From NCBI RefSeq assembly GCF_000503215.1, contig NZ_AYTD01000010.1, positions 62,001 to 126,000 of the forward strand: 64,000 nt of DNA. Reading direction: 5' to 3'. The notes under the pieces were generated by a model. That model made no database searches. It saw nothing but the letters and a program-made list of their open reading frames with translations, and had not been told where the DNA came from. Shown here in pieces: positions 52,817 through 60,533 of the stretch. Both the position numbers and the translations under genes were made by a program. This stretch comes from Pseudomonas canadensis. Lineage in GTDB: Bacteria > Pseudomonadota > Gammaproteobacteria > Pseudomonadales > Pseudomonadaceae. Position 1 is the stretch's first letter; the number at the start of each line of letters is the position of its first letter.

Positions 52817-53563
52817 ATGGACAAAGTCGTCATCATCACCGGGGGCAGTCGTGGGATTGGCGCTGAGACGGCCTTGCTGGCCGCTCGCCAAGGCTATCGC
52901 ATCTGCATCAACTACCAGTCCGACGAAGAGGCGGCCCACCGCGTACTCGAACAAGTGCGTGCGCTGGGCGCCCAAGCCATTGCCGTGCGGGCAGATGTGA
53001 GCATCGAGGATGAAGTGATCGCGTTGTACCACCGTGTAGACGCCGAGCTGGGCCGTGTGACCGCACTGGTCAACAATGCGGGCACGGTGGGGCACAAGTC
53101 CCGCGTTGACGAGATGTCCGAGTTCCGCATCCTGAAAATCATGAAGACCAACGTGCTCGGCCCGATCCTGTGCGCCAAGCATGCGGTGCTGCGCATGTCG
53201 CCCAAGCATGGCGGGCAGGGCGGCAGTATCGTCAACGTGTCGTCGGTGGCGGCTCGCTTGGGTTCGCCAGGTGAATATGTCGACTACGCAGCTTCCAAAG
53301 GTGCACTCGACACCTTCACCCTCGGTTTGTCAAAAGAGGTGGCGGGTGAGGGCATTCGCGTCAATGCCGTGCGCCCTGGCTATATATTCACCGACTTTCA
53401 TGCCCTGAGCGGTGATCCGGAGAGGGTCAGCAAGCTTGAGTCCGGTATTCCCATGGCCCGGGGTGGGCGCCCGGATGAAGTGGCCGAGGCGATCATCTGG
53501 TTACTGTCGGACAAGGCTTCCTACGCCACTGGCACATTCCTCGATCTGGGCGGCGGTCGCTAG
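52817..53563 (+). CDS. SDR-family NAD(P)-dependent oxidoreductase
   Basis: Classical short-chain dehydrogenase of 248 residues. The cofactor motif is TGGSRGIG (residues 8-15), the NNAG motif is VNNAGTVGHKS, and the catalytic Tyr and Lys are in YVDYAASKGALD. The C-terminus IIWLLSDKASYATGTFLDLGGGR is that of FabG/glucose-dehydrogenase-like members. The ATG at 52817 has CAGGAGACC upstream; the longer frame lacks a ribosome site. The substrate is unknown. Convergent with the hypothetical gene that follows by 8 bases. Confidence 0.92.
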   Translation: MDKVVIITGGSRGIGAETALLAARQGYRICINYQSDEEAAHRVLEQVRALGAQAIAVRADVSIEDEVIALYHRVDAELGRVTALVNNAGTVGHKSRVDEMSEFRILKIMKTNVLGPILCAKHAVLRMSPKHGGQGGSIVNVSSVAARLGSPGEYVDYAASKGALDTFTLGLSKEVAGEGIRVNAVRPGYIFTDFHALSGDPERVSKLESGIPMARGGRPDEVAEAIIWLLSDKASYATGTFLDLGGGR

Positions 53564-53571
53564 ACGTCGGT

Positions 53572-54030
53572 TCAGGTGCGCAGATGGCGCAGCACTGGGT
53601 AACCCTCGTCGGAAAACGCCTTGAGTAGGCTGGCTTCCGAGTTATCCAGCCGGCTGTAGCCGTTGCTGGCGAAACCGTCGATTTTCCCGTTGCGGCTGTG
53701 GCTGCCGTTCAAGTAACGGTCGTCGAGGTTGTCGATAAAACGCAAGACTTTATCCAGGTCGTAGATCGCGTTCGCCCGGACCTCTGGGTTGGCGCTGTCC
53801 CAATCACCCACGTTTCGTTTCAAATCATCGATCAGGAGGTAATTGTCACGGTTGTCCAGGAAGCTTTTCAACACGGGGCTTTGTTCGATGATCCTGTCGG
53901 CCGAGCGATGGTCGCCGACAGGGCGGCCCATGGGGCCGTTCATCTCGCGCACTTGTTTCTGTTCGTCTGCACGCATGTAGTTTGGGGGTACCGGAAGCGG
54001 TGTGAGGTAGTAAGCGCTCGCTGTTAGCAT
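53572..54030 (-). CDS. Hypothetical protein, 152 aa
   Basis: I do not recognise this protein. The ATG at 54030 (MLTASAYYLTPLPVPP...) follows TGGAG at a good distance. It is rich in charged residues, has no signal peptide and no membrane segment, and is probably helical. A central stretch (SHSRNGKIDGFASNGYSRLDNSE) has alternating Asp/Asn/Ser that recalls a calcium-binding loop, without a proper EF-hand. The middle part RADEQKQVREMNGPMGRPVGDHRSADR is likely disordered. It lies between the convergent SDR gene and the MocR regulator on the same strand. A longer frame to 54300 overlaps the MocR gene and is not credible. Confidence 0.65.
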   Translation of the reverse strand: MLTASAYYLTPLPVPPNYMRADEQKQVREMNGPMGRPVGDHRSADRIIEQSPVLKSFLDNRDNYLLIDDLKRNVGDWDSANPEVRANAIYDLDKVLRFIDNLDDRYLNGSHSRNGKIDGFASNGYSRLDNSEASLLKAFSDEGYPVLRHLRT

Positions 54031-54098
54031 GGGAAAACTCCAGGTTGAGAACAGGAAAAAGTTTCCTTGTGTGGCCTCCTGATGGATTCGGTTCCGAT

Positions 54099-55508
54099 TC
54101 AAAACGAGCGCACGATTCTTCCCAGTGTTTCCATGGCTTTCTCCGACGCCTCGTTCCACGGGCTGCCGTAATTCAAGCGAATGCAGTTCCTGAAGCGCTG
54201 GGTCGCCGAGAAGATCGGCCCCGGCGCGATGCTGATGCCCTGCGCCAACGCCATCTGGAACAACTTCAACGAATCCGTCTGCTCCGGCAGCTCCAGCCAC
54301 AGGAAATACCCGCCGGCCGGTTGGCTGACCCGGGTCTGTGCCGGGAAATAGCGGGCGATCGCGGCCAGCATGGCGCTTTGTTGTTCTTCCAGGGCATAGC
54401 GCAGTTTGCGCAGGTGCCGGTCATAACCGCCGTGCTGCAAGTAATCGGCAATCGCCGCCTGGGCCGGCATTGACGGACAGAGCGAGGTCATCAGCTTCAG
54501 CCGCTCAACCTTCTGCGCAAAGCGGCCGGCTGCCACCCAGCCTACGCGATAGCCCGGGGCCAGGCTTTTGGCGAAGGAGCCGCAATGCATCACCAAGCCT
54601 TCGGTATCGAACGCCTTGGCGGGTTTCGGCGCCTGTTGGCCGTAATAGAGTTCGGCGTACACATCGTCTTCGATCAAGGGCACCTGATGGCCGCGCAACA
54701 GTTCCACCAGGGCCTGTTTCTTGGCTTCCGGCAGGGTCGCGCCCATGGGGTTCTGGAAGCTGGTCATGGTCCAGCAGGCCTTGATCGGGTAGCGCTCAAG
54801 GCTTTGCGCGAGAGCGTTGAGGTCGATGCCGTCGCGCGGGTGCACCGGAATTTCCACCGCCTTGAGTTTCAAACGCTCCAGCACTTGCAGGCACGCGTAG
54901 AACGCCGGGGCTTCGATGGCCACCAGGTCACCCGGTTCGGTGACCGCCTGCAGGCACAGGTTCAAGGCCTCCAAAGCGCCGTTGGTGATCAGCAGTTCTT
55001 CCATCGGTAGCATCAGGCCGCTGACCATGTAGCGCAGGGCAATCTGCCGGCGCAGTTGCGGGTTGCCCGGCGACATGTCGGTGACCACCAGTCGCGGGTC
55101 CATTTCGCGGCTGGCGCTGGCCAGGGAGCGTGCCAGGCGCGGCAGCGGAAACAGCATGGGGCTGGGAAACGCCGAGCCGAACGGTACGGTGTTCGGGTCT
55201 TTGATCGAGTCGAGTACCGAGAACACCAGTTCGCTCACATCCACTTCGGTGGACTCATGCACCTGCTCGCTCACCACCGGCTCGGAAAATGGGCTGGGCG
55301 CATGGGTATTGACGAAGTAACCGGAGCGCGGTCGCGCGCGGATCAGGCCTCGGCGCTCCAGCAGGTAATAGGCCTGGAACACCGTGGACGGGCTGACGCC
55401 GTAGGTCTGGCTGGCGTAGCGCACCGACGGCACCCGCTGGCCGGGGCCAAGTACGCCGGAGCGAATCAGTTCTGCAATGTCGTCGGCGAATTTTTCGTAG
55501 CGTTTCAT
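54099..55508 (-). CDS. MocR-type regulator (GntR domain fused to aminotransferase)
   Basis: Transcription regulator of 469 residues with an N-terminal GntR winged helix (about residues 1-75: PGQRVPSVRYASQTYGVSPSTVFQAYYLLERRGLIRARPRSGYFV). A class I aminotransferase-like domain follows, with the PLP-binding Lys314 in GSFAKSLAPGYRVGW, DDVYAELYYG and SPGNPQLRRQI. The fold binds PLP as an effector or a PLP-amino acid adduct. The ATG at 55508 is the family start; the longer frame to 55592 runs through a palindrome. Its target is unknown; the neighbouring hypothetical gene and ccoG are possibilities only by position. Confidence 0.93.
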   Translation of the reverse strand: MKRYEKFADDIAELIRSGVLGPGQRVPSVRYASQTYGVSPSTVFQAYYLLERRGLIRARPRSGYFVNTHAPSPFSEPVVSEQVHESTEVDVSELVFSVLDSIKDPNTVPFGSAFPSPMLFPLPRLARSLASASREMDPRLVVTDMSPGNPQLRRQIALRYMVSGLMLPMEELLITNGALEALNLCLQAVTEPGDLVAIEAPAFYACLQVLERLKLKAVEIPVHPRDGIDLNALAQSLERYPIKACWTMTSFQNPMGATLPEAKKQALVELLRGHQVPLIEDDVYAELYYGQQAPKPAKAFDTEGLVMHCGSFAKSLAPGYRVGWVAAGRFAQKVERLKLMTSLCPSMPAQAAIADYLQHGGYDRHLRKLRYALEEQQSAMLAAIARYFPAQTRVSQPAGGYFLWLELPEQTDSLKLFQMALAQGISIAPGPIFSATQRFRNCIRLNYGSPWNEASEKAMETLGRIVRSF

Positions 55509-55541
55509 GGGGGCCTTAACAGTTTTTTCAGACTTGGCAGC

Positions 55542-55585
55542 GATTAAAATGTGGGAGCGAGCAAGCCCGCTCCCACATTTTAATC
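55542..55585. terminator. 18-base perfect stem-loop between ccoG and the MocR gene
   Basis: GATTAAAATGTGGGAGCG (55542-55559) and its complement (55568-55585) flank an 8-base loop. It contains a remnant of a REP core (GTGGGAGCG/CGCTCCCAC). On the minus strand it follows the ccoG stop by about 20 bases, where a terminator is expected; the stem ends TTTTAATC. Confidence 0.5.
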
Positions 55586-55605
55586 TCCACATATTCAGAC
55601 AGATT

Positions 55606-57015
55606 TCAGCGGTTCAGCGGCGCCACGAAGCGGCTATCAGCGGCGCTGTAGATCCACGGCTCATCCACATCCGTGACCTTGAAACGCAAGGTCTGCGAAC
55701 TGCTCGCCGGTTTATCCGCCAGCAATACCACCGACACCGGCACATCGGTGATTTCCCCAGGCGCAAGGCTGATCTCGCTCTTGCCTTGCAACTGGAAGCC
55801 GTCGGCGTCCACCAGTTCCAGGCGATAGTCCTGGCGCTGCTGGGTCTTGTTGATCACCTTGAGGCTGTAGATGTTCTCGATCAGACCTTGGGCGTTTTCA
55901 CGGAACATGCCACGGTCCTTGGTCACGTCCAGCGACACCATCGGCCGCTCTACCAACGCCACTACCAACGCAGCAATCATCACCGACAGCACGGCACTGT
56001 AGCCGATCAGGCGCGGCCTTAGCAGGTGCGTCTTGCCGCCTTGGAGTTGATGTTCGCTGGTGTAGCTCACCAGGCCACGCGGGTAGCCCATCTTGTCCAT
56101 GATCGAATCGCAGGCGTCGATGCACGCCGCGCAGCCAATGCACTCCATTTGCAGGCCGTCGCGGATGTCGATGCCGGTGGGGCAGACCTGCACGCACAAC
56201 TGGCAGTCGATGCAGTCGCCCAGGCCGACGTCGGCAGGTTTGACTTCACGTTTGCGCGGGCCACGGCTTTCGCCGCGCGCCACGTCGTAGGAAATGGTCA
56301 GGGTGTCTTTGTCGAACATCACGCTCTGGAACCGCGCATACGGGCACATGTGCATGCACACCGCTTCGCGCAGCCAACCGGCGTTGATGTAGGTGGCGCC
56401 GGTAAAGAACAGTACCCAGAACAGGCTGACGCCGCCCATCTGCCAGGTCAGCAGTTCGGTCGCCAGAGGGCGGATCGGCGTGAAATAACCGACAAACGTC
56501 AGGCCGGTCAGCACGCTGATCCCCAGCCACAAGGTGTGCTTGGCCGAGCGGCGCGCCAGCTTGTTCAGGCTCCAGGGCGCGGCGTGCAGCTTGATACGCT
56601 GGTTGCGTTCGCCTTCGGTGACTTTTTCGCACCACATGAACAGCCAGGTAAACGAGCTTTGCGGGCAGGTGTAGCCGCACCACACGCGGCCGGCAAACAC
56701 GGTGATCGCAAACAGTCCGAAGGCGCAGATGATCAACAGTGCCGACAACAGGATGAAATCCTGCGGCCAGAAAGTCGCGCCAAAGATATGGAATTTGCTT
56801 TCAGCCAGGTCCCACAGCACCGCCTGCCGATCGTCCCAGTTCAGCCACACCGTGCCGAAAAACGCCAGGAACAGGAAGGCTGCACCGCTCACGCGCAAGG
56901 TACGGAACAGGCCGGTGAAACTGCGGGTATGAATCAGGTTGTCGCTGGATTTGGCCTTCACCTTCTTTGGGTGTGTGGGCTCAAAAATTTCCACGGTTGG
57001 GATGTGTTCGCTCAT
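55606..57015 (-). CDS. ccoG: Cytochrome cbb3 oxidase assembly protein CcoG (RdxA/FixG)
   Basis: Membrane iron-sulfur protein of 469 residues needed for assembly of the copper centre of cbb3-type cytochrome oxidase. It has several membrane helices (including ILLSALLIICAFGLFAITVFAG), a CGYTCPQSSF motif, then two 4Fe-4S clusters in CIDCQLCVQVCPTGIDIRDGLQMECIGCAACIDACDSIMDKMG. A C-terminal periplasmic Ig-like domain (about 350-469) follows. The ATG at 57015 is chosen over 57039. Normally it follows ccoNOPQ; no oxidase genes are in this window, and the next gene upstream is a small unrelated one, so this copy stands alone here. Confidence 0.95.
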   Translation of the reverse strand: MSEHIPTVEIFEPTHPKKVKAKSSDNLIHTRSFTGLFRTLRVSGAAFLFLAFFGTVWLNWDDRQAVLWDLAESKFHIFGATFWPQDFILLSALLIICAFGLFAITVFAGRVWCGYTCPQSSFTWLFMWCEKVTEGERNQRIKLHAAPWSLNKLARRSAKHTLWLGISVLTGLTFVGYFTPIRPLATELLTWQMGGVSLFWVLFFTGATYINAGWLREAVCMHMCPYARFQSVMFDKDTLTISYDVARGESRGPRKREVKPADVGLGDCIDCQLCVQVCPTGIDIRDGLQMECIGCAACIDACDSIMDKMGYPRGLVSYTSEHQLQGGKTHLLRPRLIGYSAVLSVMIAALVVALVERPMVSLDVTKDRGMFRENAQGLIENIYSLKVINKTQQRQDYRLELVDADGFQLQGKSEISLAPGEITDVPVSVVLLADKPASSSQTLRFKVTDVDEPWIYSAADSRFVAPLNR

Positions 57016-57199
57016 GGTCGTTCGCTCATCAGCCTCCATCAGGCGGATGAACTATGCGCGTGACGCTGTTTGCATAACAGACTCAGCTACGGCGATAAAA
57101 AGCGGATCAGATGGGGCGGGGGAACAGCAGTGCGACAATGTGCTGCACCCCATGGGACCAGGGGTGCAGCGTTATTTCGACGGCGCTGACACAGATCAA

Positions 57200-57439
57200 T
57201 TAAATCAGCGAACCAGGTTCTTCGACCTTCACATGCTGACGTCCATCGTGGGCACCCGCCACTGTCAGGGCGTCCGCCTCGGCCTCAGTGATATAGATCC
57301 GTTCTGCGGCCAGTTCTACGTAGGACATCGACTTGTCGAGGTCAGTAACAATATTGACCCGGGTCGCTGGCACGCTCTGTTCCTGGCCATTGTCATCAAG
57401 CGTGAAGTAGCACAGTTGGTTTTCGATACGAATGGGCAT
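57200..57439 (-). CDS. Small DUF3203-like protein
   Basis: Protein of 79 residues, MPIRIENQLCYFTLDDNGQEQSVPATRVNIVTDLDK..., which looks like the DUF3203 family of pseudomonads: a short beta-rich part followed by AAERIYITEAEADALTVAGAHDGR. It has no signal peptide or membrane segment. The ATG at 57439 has a very strong ribosome site (AAGGAGAACGGC). The 184 bases between its stop and the ccoG start contain no other gene. The role is unknown. Confidence 0.75.
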   Translation of the reverse strand: MPIRIENQLCYFTLDDNGQEQSVPATRVNIVTDLDKSMSYVELAAERIYITEAEADALTVAGAHDGRQHVKVEEPGSLI

Positions 57440-57560
57440 GCCGTTCTCCTTATCTGTGGGCGATATAAGGTTAGGGCCCAGCGATGTGTGGGGGTTCCAG
57501 GCAACTGACTGGCGGTCGCTGCTGTCCATCCATTACCAATAATGACAAAGGACAGCATCC

Positions 57561-58052
57561 ATGGACGCCTGGTGGCATGAAGTGTGGCAAACCCTGCAAG
57601 CCGAGTTCGCCGACATCGGCGACGCCAAGCAACTCACCCAGATCACCGTGCGCCTGCTGATCGCCGCCATCCTGGGCGGCATCCTCGGCTTTGAGCGAGA
57701 GAGCAAGGGCAAGGCCGCCGGGGTGCGCACCCATATGCTGGTGGCGTTGGGCGCTGCATTGTTCGTGATGGTGCCGCAAATGTCCGGCAATCAGGCGGAT
57801 GCCATGAGCCGGGTGGTGCAGGGGGTGATTGCGGGGATCGGCTTTCTGGGCGCCGGTACGATCATCAAGGGCAAGGATGATGAAGAAGGCCACGTCAAAG
57901 GCCTGACCACCGCTGCCGGTTTGTGGATGACCGCTGCGATTGGGGTCTCAGCCGGGTTGGGCCGGGAATCGACAGCGGTGCTGAGTACCTTGCTGGCATT
58001 GGCGGTGTTCAGCGTCATGCCAAAAATCGTCAAGCGTTTCGAGAAGGACTGA
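57561..58052 (+). CDS. MgtC/SapB family membrane protein
   Basis: Membrane protein of 163 residues with four to five hydrophobic segments, in the MgtC/SapB family. It shows the conserved N-terminal region LLIAAILGGILGFERESKGKAAGVRTHMLVALGAALF, the GIGFLGAGTIIK motif and TAAGLWMTAAIG. It lacks the C-terminal cytoplasmic domain found in true MgtC (about 230 residues), so it belongs to the short SapB-like group. MgtC proteins act in magnesium limitation and ATP homeostasis; a transport role is not proven. Its last 23 bases overlap the convergent proline-rich gene. Confidence 0.9.
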   Translation: MDAWWHEVWQTLQAEFADIGDAKQLTQITVRLLIAAILGGILGFERESKGKAAGVRTHMLVALGAALFVMVPQMSGNQADAMSRVVQGVIAGIGFLGAGTIIKGKDDEEGHVKGLTTAAGLWMTAAIGVSAGLGRESTAVLSTLLALAVFSVMPKIVKRFEKD

Positions 58053-58206
58053 CAATCACGGGCGGCATGGTCGTCGGCGGTTCCTCTACCGGTGGCGGCT
58101 CATTTTCGGGCGGTTCTTTTTCCGGAATCGGTTCCGGTTGGGTCGGTGGCAGCGTGGGTTTGTCGATATTCGGGTCCGGCGTTTCCGCTGGGATCGGGAT
58201 ATTCAT
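58030..58206 (-). CDS. Small proline/glutamate-rich protein (58 aa), overlaps mgtC-like gene
   Basis: A 58-residue frame (MNIPIPAETPDPNIDKPTLPP...) starting at the ATG at 58206, preceded by AAAGGAGG, a near-perfect ribosome site eight bases away. About a third of the residues are proline, with Glu pairs (PEPIPEKEPPENEPPPVEEPP). It has no signal or membrane segment and is surely unstructured. Its stop lies 23 bases inside the convergent MgtC-like gene. The ribosome site is the main reason to accept it. The function is unknown. Bases 58207-58410 upstream hold the glgE promoter region and nothing else I can name. Confidence 0.6.
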   Translation of the reverse strand: MNIPIPAETPDPNIDKPTLPPTQPEPIPEKEPPENEPPPVEEPPTTMPPVIVSPSRNA

Positions 58207-58410
58207 CGGTGTGGCCTCCTTTGTGCTTTGCTCTATCGGTGGACAGCCGCCGGGGCGAATTGATTCCCCGCTCAATGGCAGTACATCCAGCTGAACTTTT
58301 ATCGCGGGCCCGGGCTCGGACCTATGACGGCCTTGCTCAGGGAGAGCAGCGTCGTATCAGAATTCGGATCAAGCAATGAGCGTCCATAGGGCGTAAGGGG
58401 AAGATGCTCG

Positions 58411-60399
58411 ATGACTGCTGAAACACTGACTCCAGATGAATCCTTGTTACCGTTGTCCCAGGCCTTGTTGCTGCCCAGGATCGCCATCGAAAGCACCACC
58501 CCCGTGATTGACGGCGGCGAATTCGCCGTAAAAGCCGTGGTGGGCCAGCGCGTCAATGTCACCAGCAAAGTCTTCGCCGACGGCCATGACAAGCTCGCTG
58601 TCCTCATCCGCTGGCGCCCGCTGCAGGACGAAAGCTGGCACAGCGTGGTCATGACCGACGTGGGCAACAACGGCTGGGAGGGCGCGTTTACCGTGGCCCA
58701 GCAAGGCCCTCACGAATACTGCATCGAAGCCTGGATCGATACCTTTGCCAGCTTTTGCTACGAGTTGCGCAAAAAACATGAGGCCGGCGTGCCGGTCAGC
58801 CTGGAGTTGCAGGAAGGCCGCAGCCTGGTGTTGCAGGCCGCCGAGCGCAGTGACAATGAGCTACGTGACCGTCTGATGCTGTTGCACCACGAACTCTCCG
58901 GCCTGCTGGAAACCGAGCAGGTTGCGCAGTTCCTGCACGAAGACAGTGCACACCTGATGACCCAGGCCGATCATCGCGCCTATCTGAGCATCAGCACGGT
59001 GTACCCCATCGATGTGGAGCGCGAAGCGGCGCTCTTTGCCAGTTGGTACGAGCTGTTCCCGCGCTCGATCACCGACGATCCCGCGCGCCACGGCACCTTT
59101 AATGACGTGCACTCGCGCCTGTCGATGATCCATGACATGGGTTTTGACGTGCTGTATTTCCCGCCAATTCATCCCATCGGCCGCAGCCACCGCAAAGGCA
59201 AGAACAATTCCCTGACCGCCGGCCCGGATGATCCGGGCAGCCCCTATGCCATCGGCAGCGAAGACGGCGGCCATGAGGCGATTCATCCGCAACTGGGCAG
59301 CCGCGACGACTTTCGCCGCCTGGTCCAGGCGGCCGCCGAGCATGGTCTGGAAATCGCCTTGGACTTCGCCATCCAGTGCTCCCAGGACCATCCATGGCTC
59401 AAGGAGCATCCGGGCTGGTTCAATTGGCGCCCTGACGGCACGATCAAATACGCGGAGAACCCGCCGAAGAAGTACCAAGACATCGTCAATGTCGACTTCT
59501 ACGCCGCGGACGCAATCCCAAGCCTGTGGACCGAGCTGCGCGACATCGTCGTGGGCTGGGTGGAAGAGGGCGTGAAGACCTTTCGCGTCGACAACCCCCA
59601 CACCAAGCCGCTGCCGTTCTGGCAATGGCTGATCAGCGATGTGCGCGCCAAGCACCCCGAGGTGATATTCCTTGCCGAGGCATTCACCACGCCGGCGATG
59701 ATGGCGCGCCTGGGCAAGGTCGGCTATTCCCAGAGCTACACCTATTTCACCTGGCGCAATACCAAGGCCGAATTGAGCGAATACCTGACGCAGTTGAATG
59801 AGTCGCCGTGGCGCGAATGCTACCGGCCGAATTTCTTCGTGAATACGCCGGACATCAACCCGGCCTTCCTGCACGAATCCGGCCGTCCCGGCTTTTTGAT
59901 CCGTGCCGCGCTGGCCACCATGGGTTCAGGCCTGTGGGGCATGTATTCCGGCTTCGAACTCTGCGAAGCGGCCCCGGTGCCGGGCAAAGAAGAATACCTG
60001 GACTCGGAGAAATACGAGATTCGTCCACGGGACTTCACCGCGCCCGGCAACATCATTGCCGAAATCGCCCAGCTCAACCGTATCCGTCGGCAGAACCCGG
60101 CCTTGCAGACGCATCTGGGGCTCAAGCTCTACAACGCCTGGAACGACAACATCCTGTATTTCGGCAAGCACAGCGAGGATGGCAGCAACTTCATTCTGGT
60201 TGCAGTGAACCTTGATCCCTTCAATGCCCAGGAAGCCCATTTCGAGCTACCACTGTGGGAGTTGGGCCTGCCGGACGACGCCCAGACCCAGGGCGAGGAC
60301 TTGATGAACGGCCATCGCTGGACCTGGTATGGCAAAAGCCAGTGGATGCGGCTGGAGCCGCAGATGCCGTTTGGGATCTGGCGTATTACCACTTCTTGA
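58411..60399 (+). CDS. glgE: Alpha-1,4-glucan:maltose-1-phosphate maltosyltransferase GlgE
   Basis: GH13 enzyme of 662 residues that extends alpha-1,4-glucan with maltosyl units from maltose-1-phosphate. The N-terminal beta domain (about 20-130) and helical insert (about 140-190) precede the catalytic barrel, with DVLYFPPIHPIGRSHRKGKNN, the nucleophile Asp394 in FRVDNPHTK and the acid/base Glu423 in FLAEAFT. The C-terminal domain ends in WTWYGKSQWMRLEPQ. The start MTAETLTPD is normal. It heads the glgE-treS-glgB operon; a REP doublet lies between it and treS. Confidence 0.97.
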   Translation: MTAETLTPDESLLPLSQALLLPRIAIESTTPVIDGGEFAVKAVVGQRVNVTSKVFADGHDKLAVLIRWRPLQDESWHSVVMTDVGNNGWEGAFTVAQQGPHEYCIEAWIDTFASFCYELRKKHEAGVPVSLELQEGRSLVLQAAERSDNELRDRLMLLHHELSGLLETEQVAQFLHEDSAHLMTQADHRAYLSISTVYPIDVEREAALFASWYELFPRSITDDPARHGTFNDVHSRLSMIHDMGFDVLYFPPIHPIGRSHRKGKNNSLTAGPDDPGSPYAIGSEDGGHEAIHPQLGSRDDFRRLVQAAAEHGLEIALDFAIQCSQDHPWLKEHPGWFNWRPDGTIKYAENPPKKYQDIVNVDFYAADAIPSLWTELRDIVVGWVEEGVKTFRVDNPHTKPLPFWQWLISDVRAKHPEVIFLAEAFTTPAMMARLGKVGYSQSYTYFTWRNTKAELSEYLTQLNESPWRECYRPNFFVNTPDINPAFLHESGRPGFLIRAALATMGSGLWGMYSGFELCEAAPVPGKEEYLDSEKYEIRPRDFTAPGNIIAEIAQLNRIRRQNPALQTHLGLKLYNAWNDNILYFGKHSEDGSNFILVAVNLDPFNAQEAHFELPLWELGLPDDAQTQGEDLMNGHRWTWYGKSQWMRLEPQMPFGIWRITTS

Positions 60400-60408
60400 A
60401 ACCGGACC

Positions 60409-60492
60409 TGTAGGAGCCGGCTTGCCGGCGATAAGGCCCCTGGCGTCGCTGCATGGCTCAAGTACGCCATCGCCGGCAAGCCGGCTCCTACA
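60409..60492. repeat. REP doublet between glgE and treS
   Basis: Perfect 24-base arms at 60409-60432 (TGTAGGAGCCGGCTTGCCGG...) and 60469-60492, with a 36-base spacer. It lies 9 bases after the glgE stop. Confidence 0.92.
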
Positions 60493-60533
60493 GTGACCGC
60501 GTTTCTCCCGTTCGAATATTCCAGGAGTTTCCA

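Noticed and set aside
53572..54300. A 242-residue frame extending the hypothetical gene into the MocR gene
   Set aside because: The added part overlaps a well-supported gene on the same strand, and a good ribosome site precedes the ATG at 54030.
57016..57199. A possible ANR/FNR box upstream of ccoG
   Set aside because: I looked for TTGAT-N4-ATCAA and found no acceptable match in this interval.
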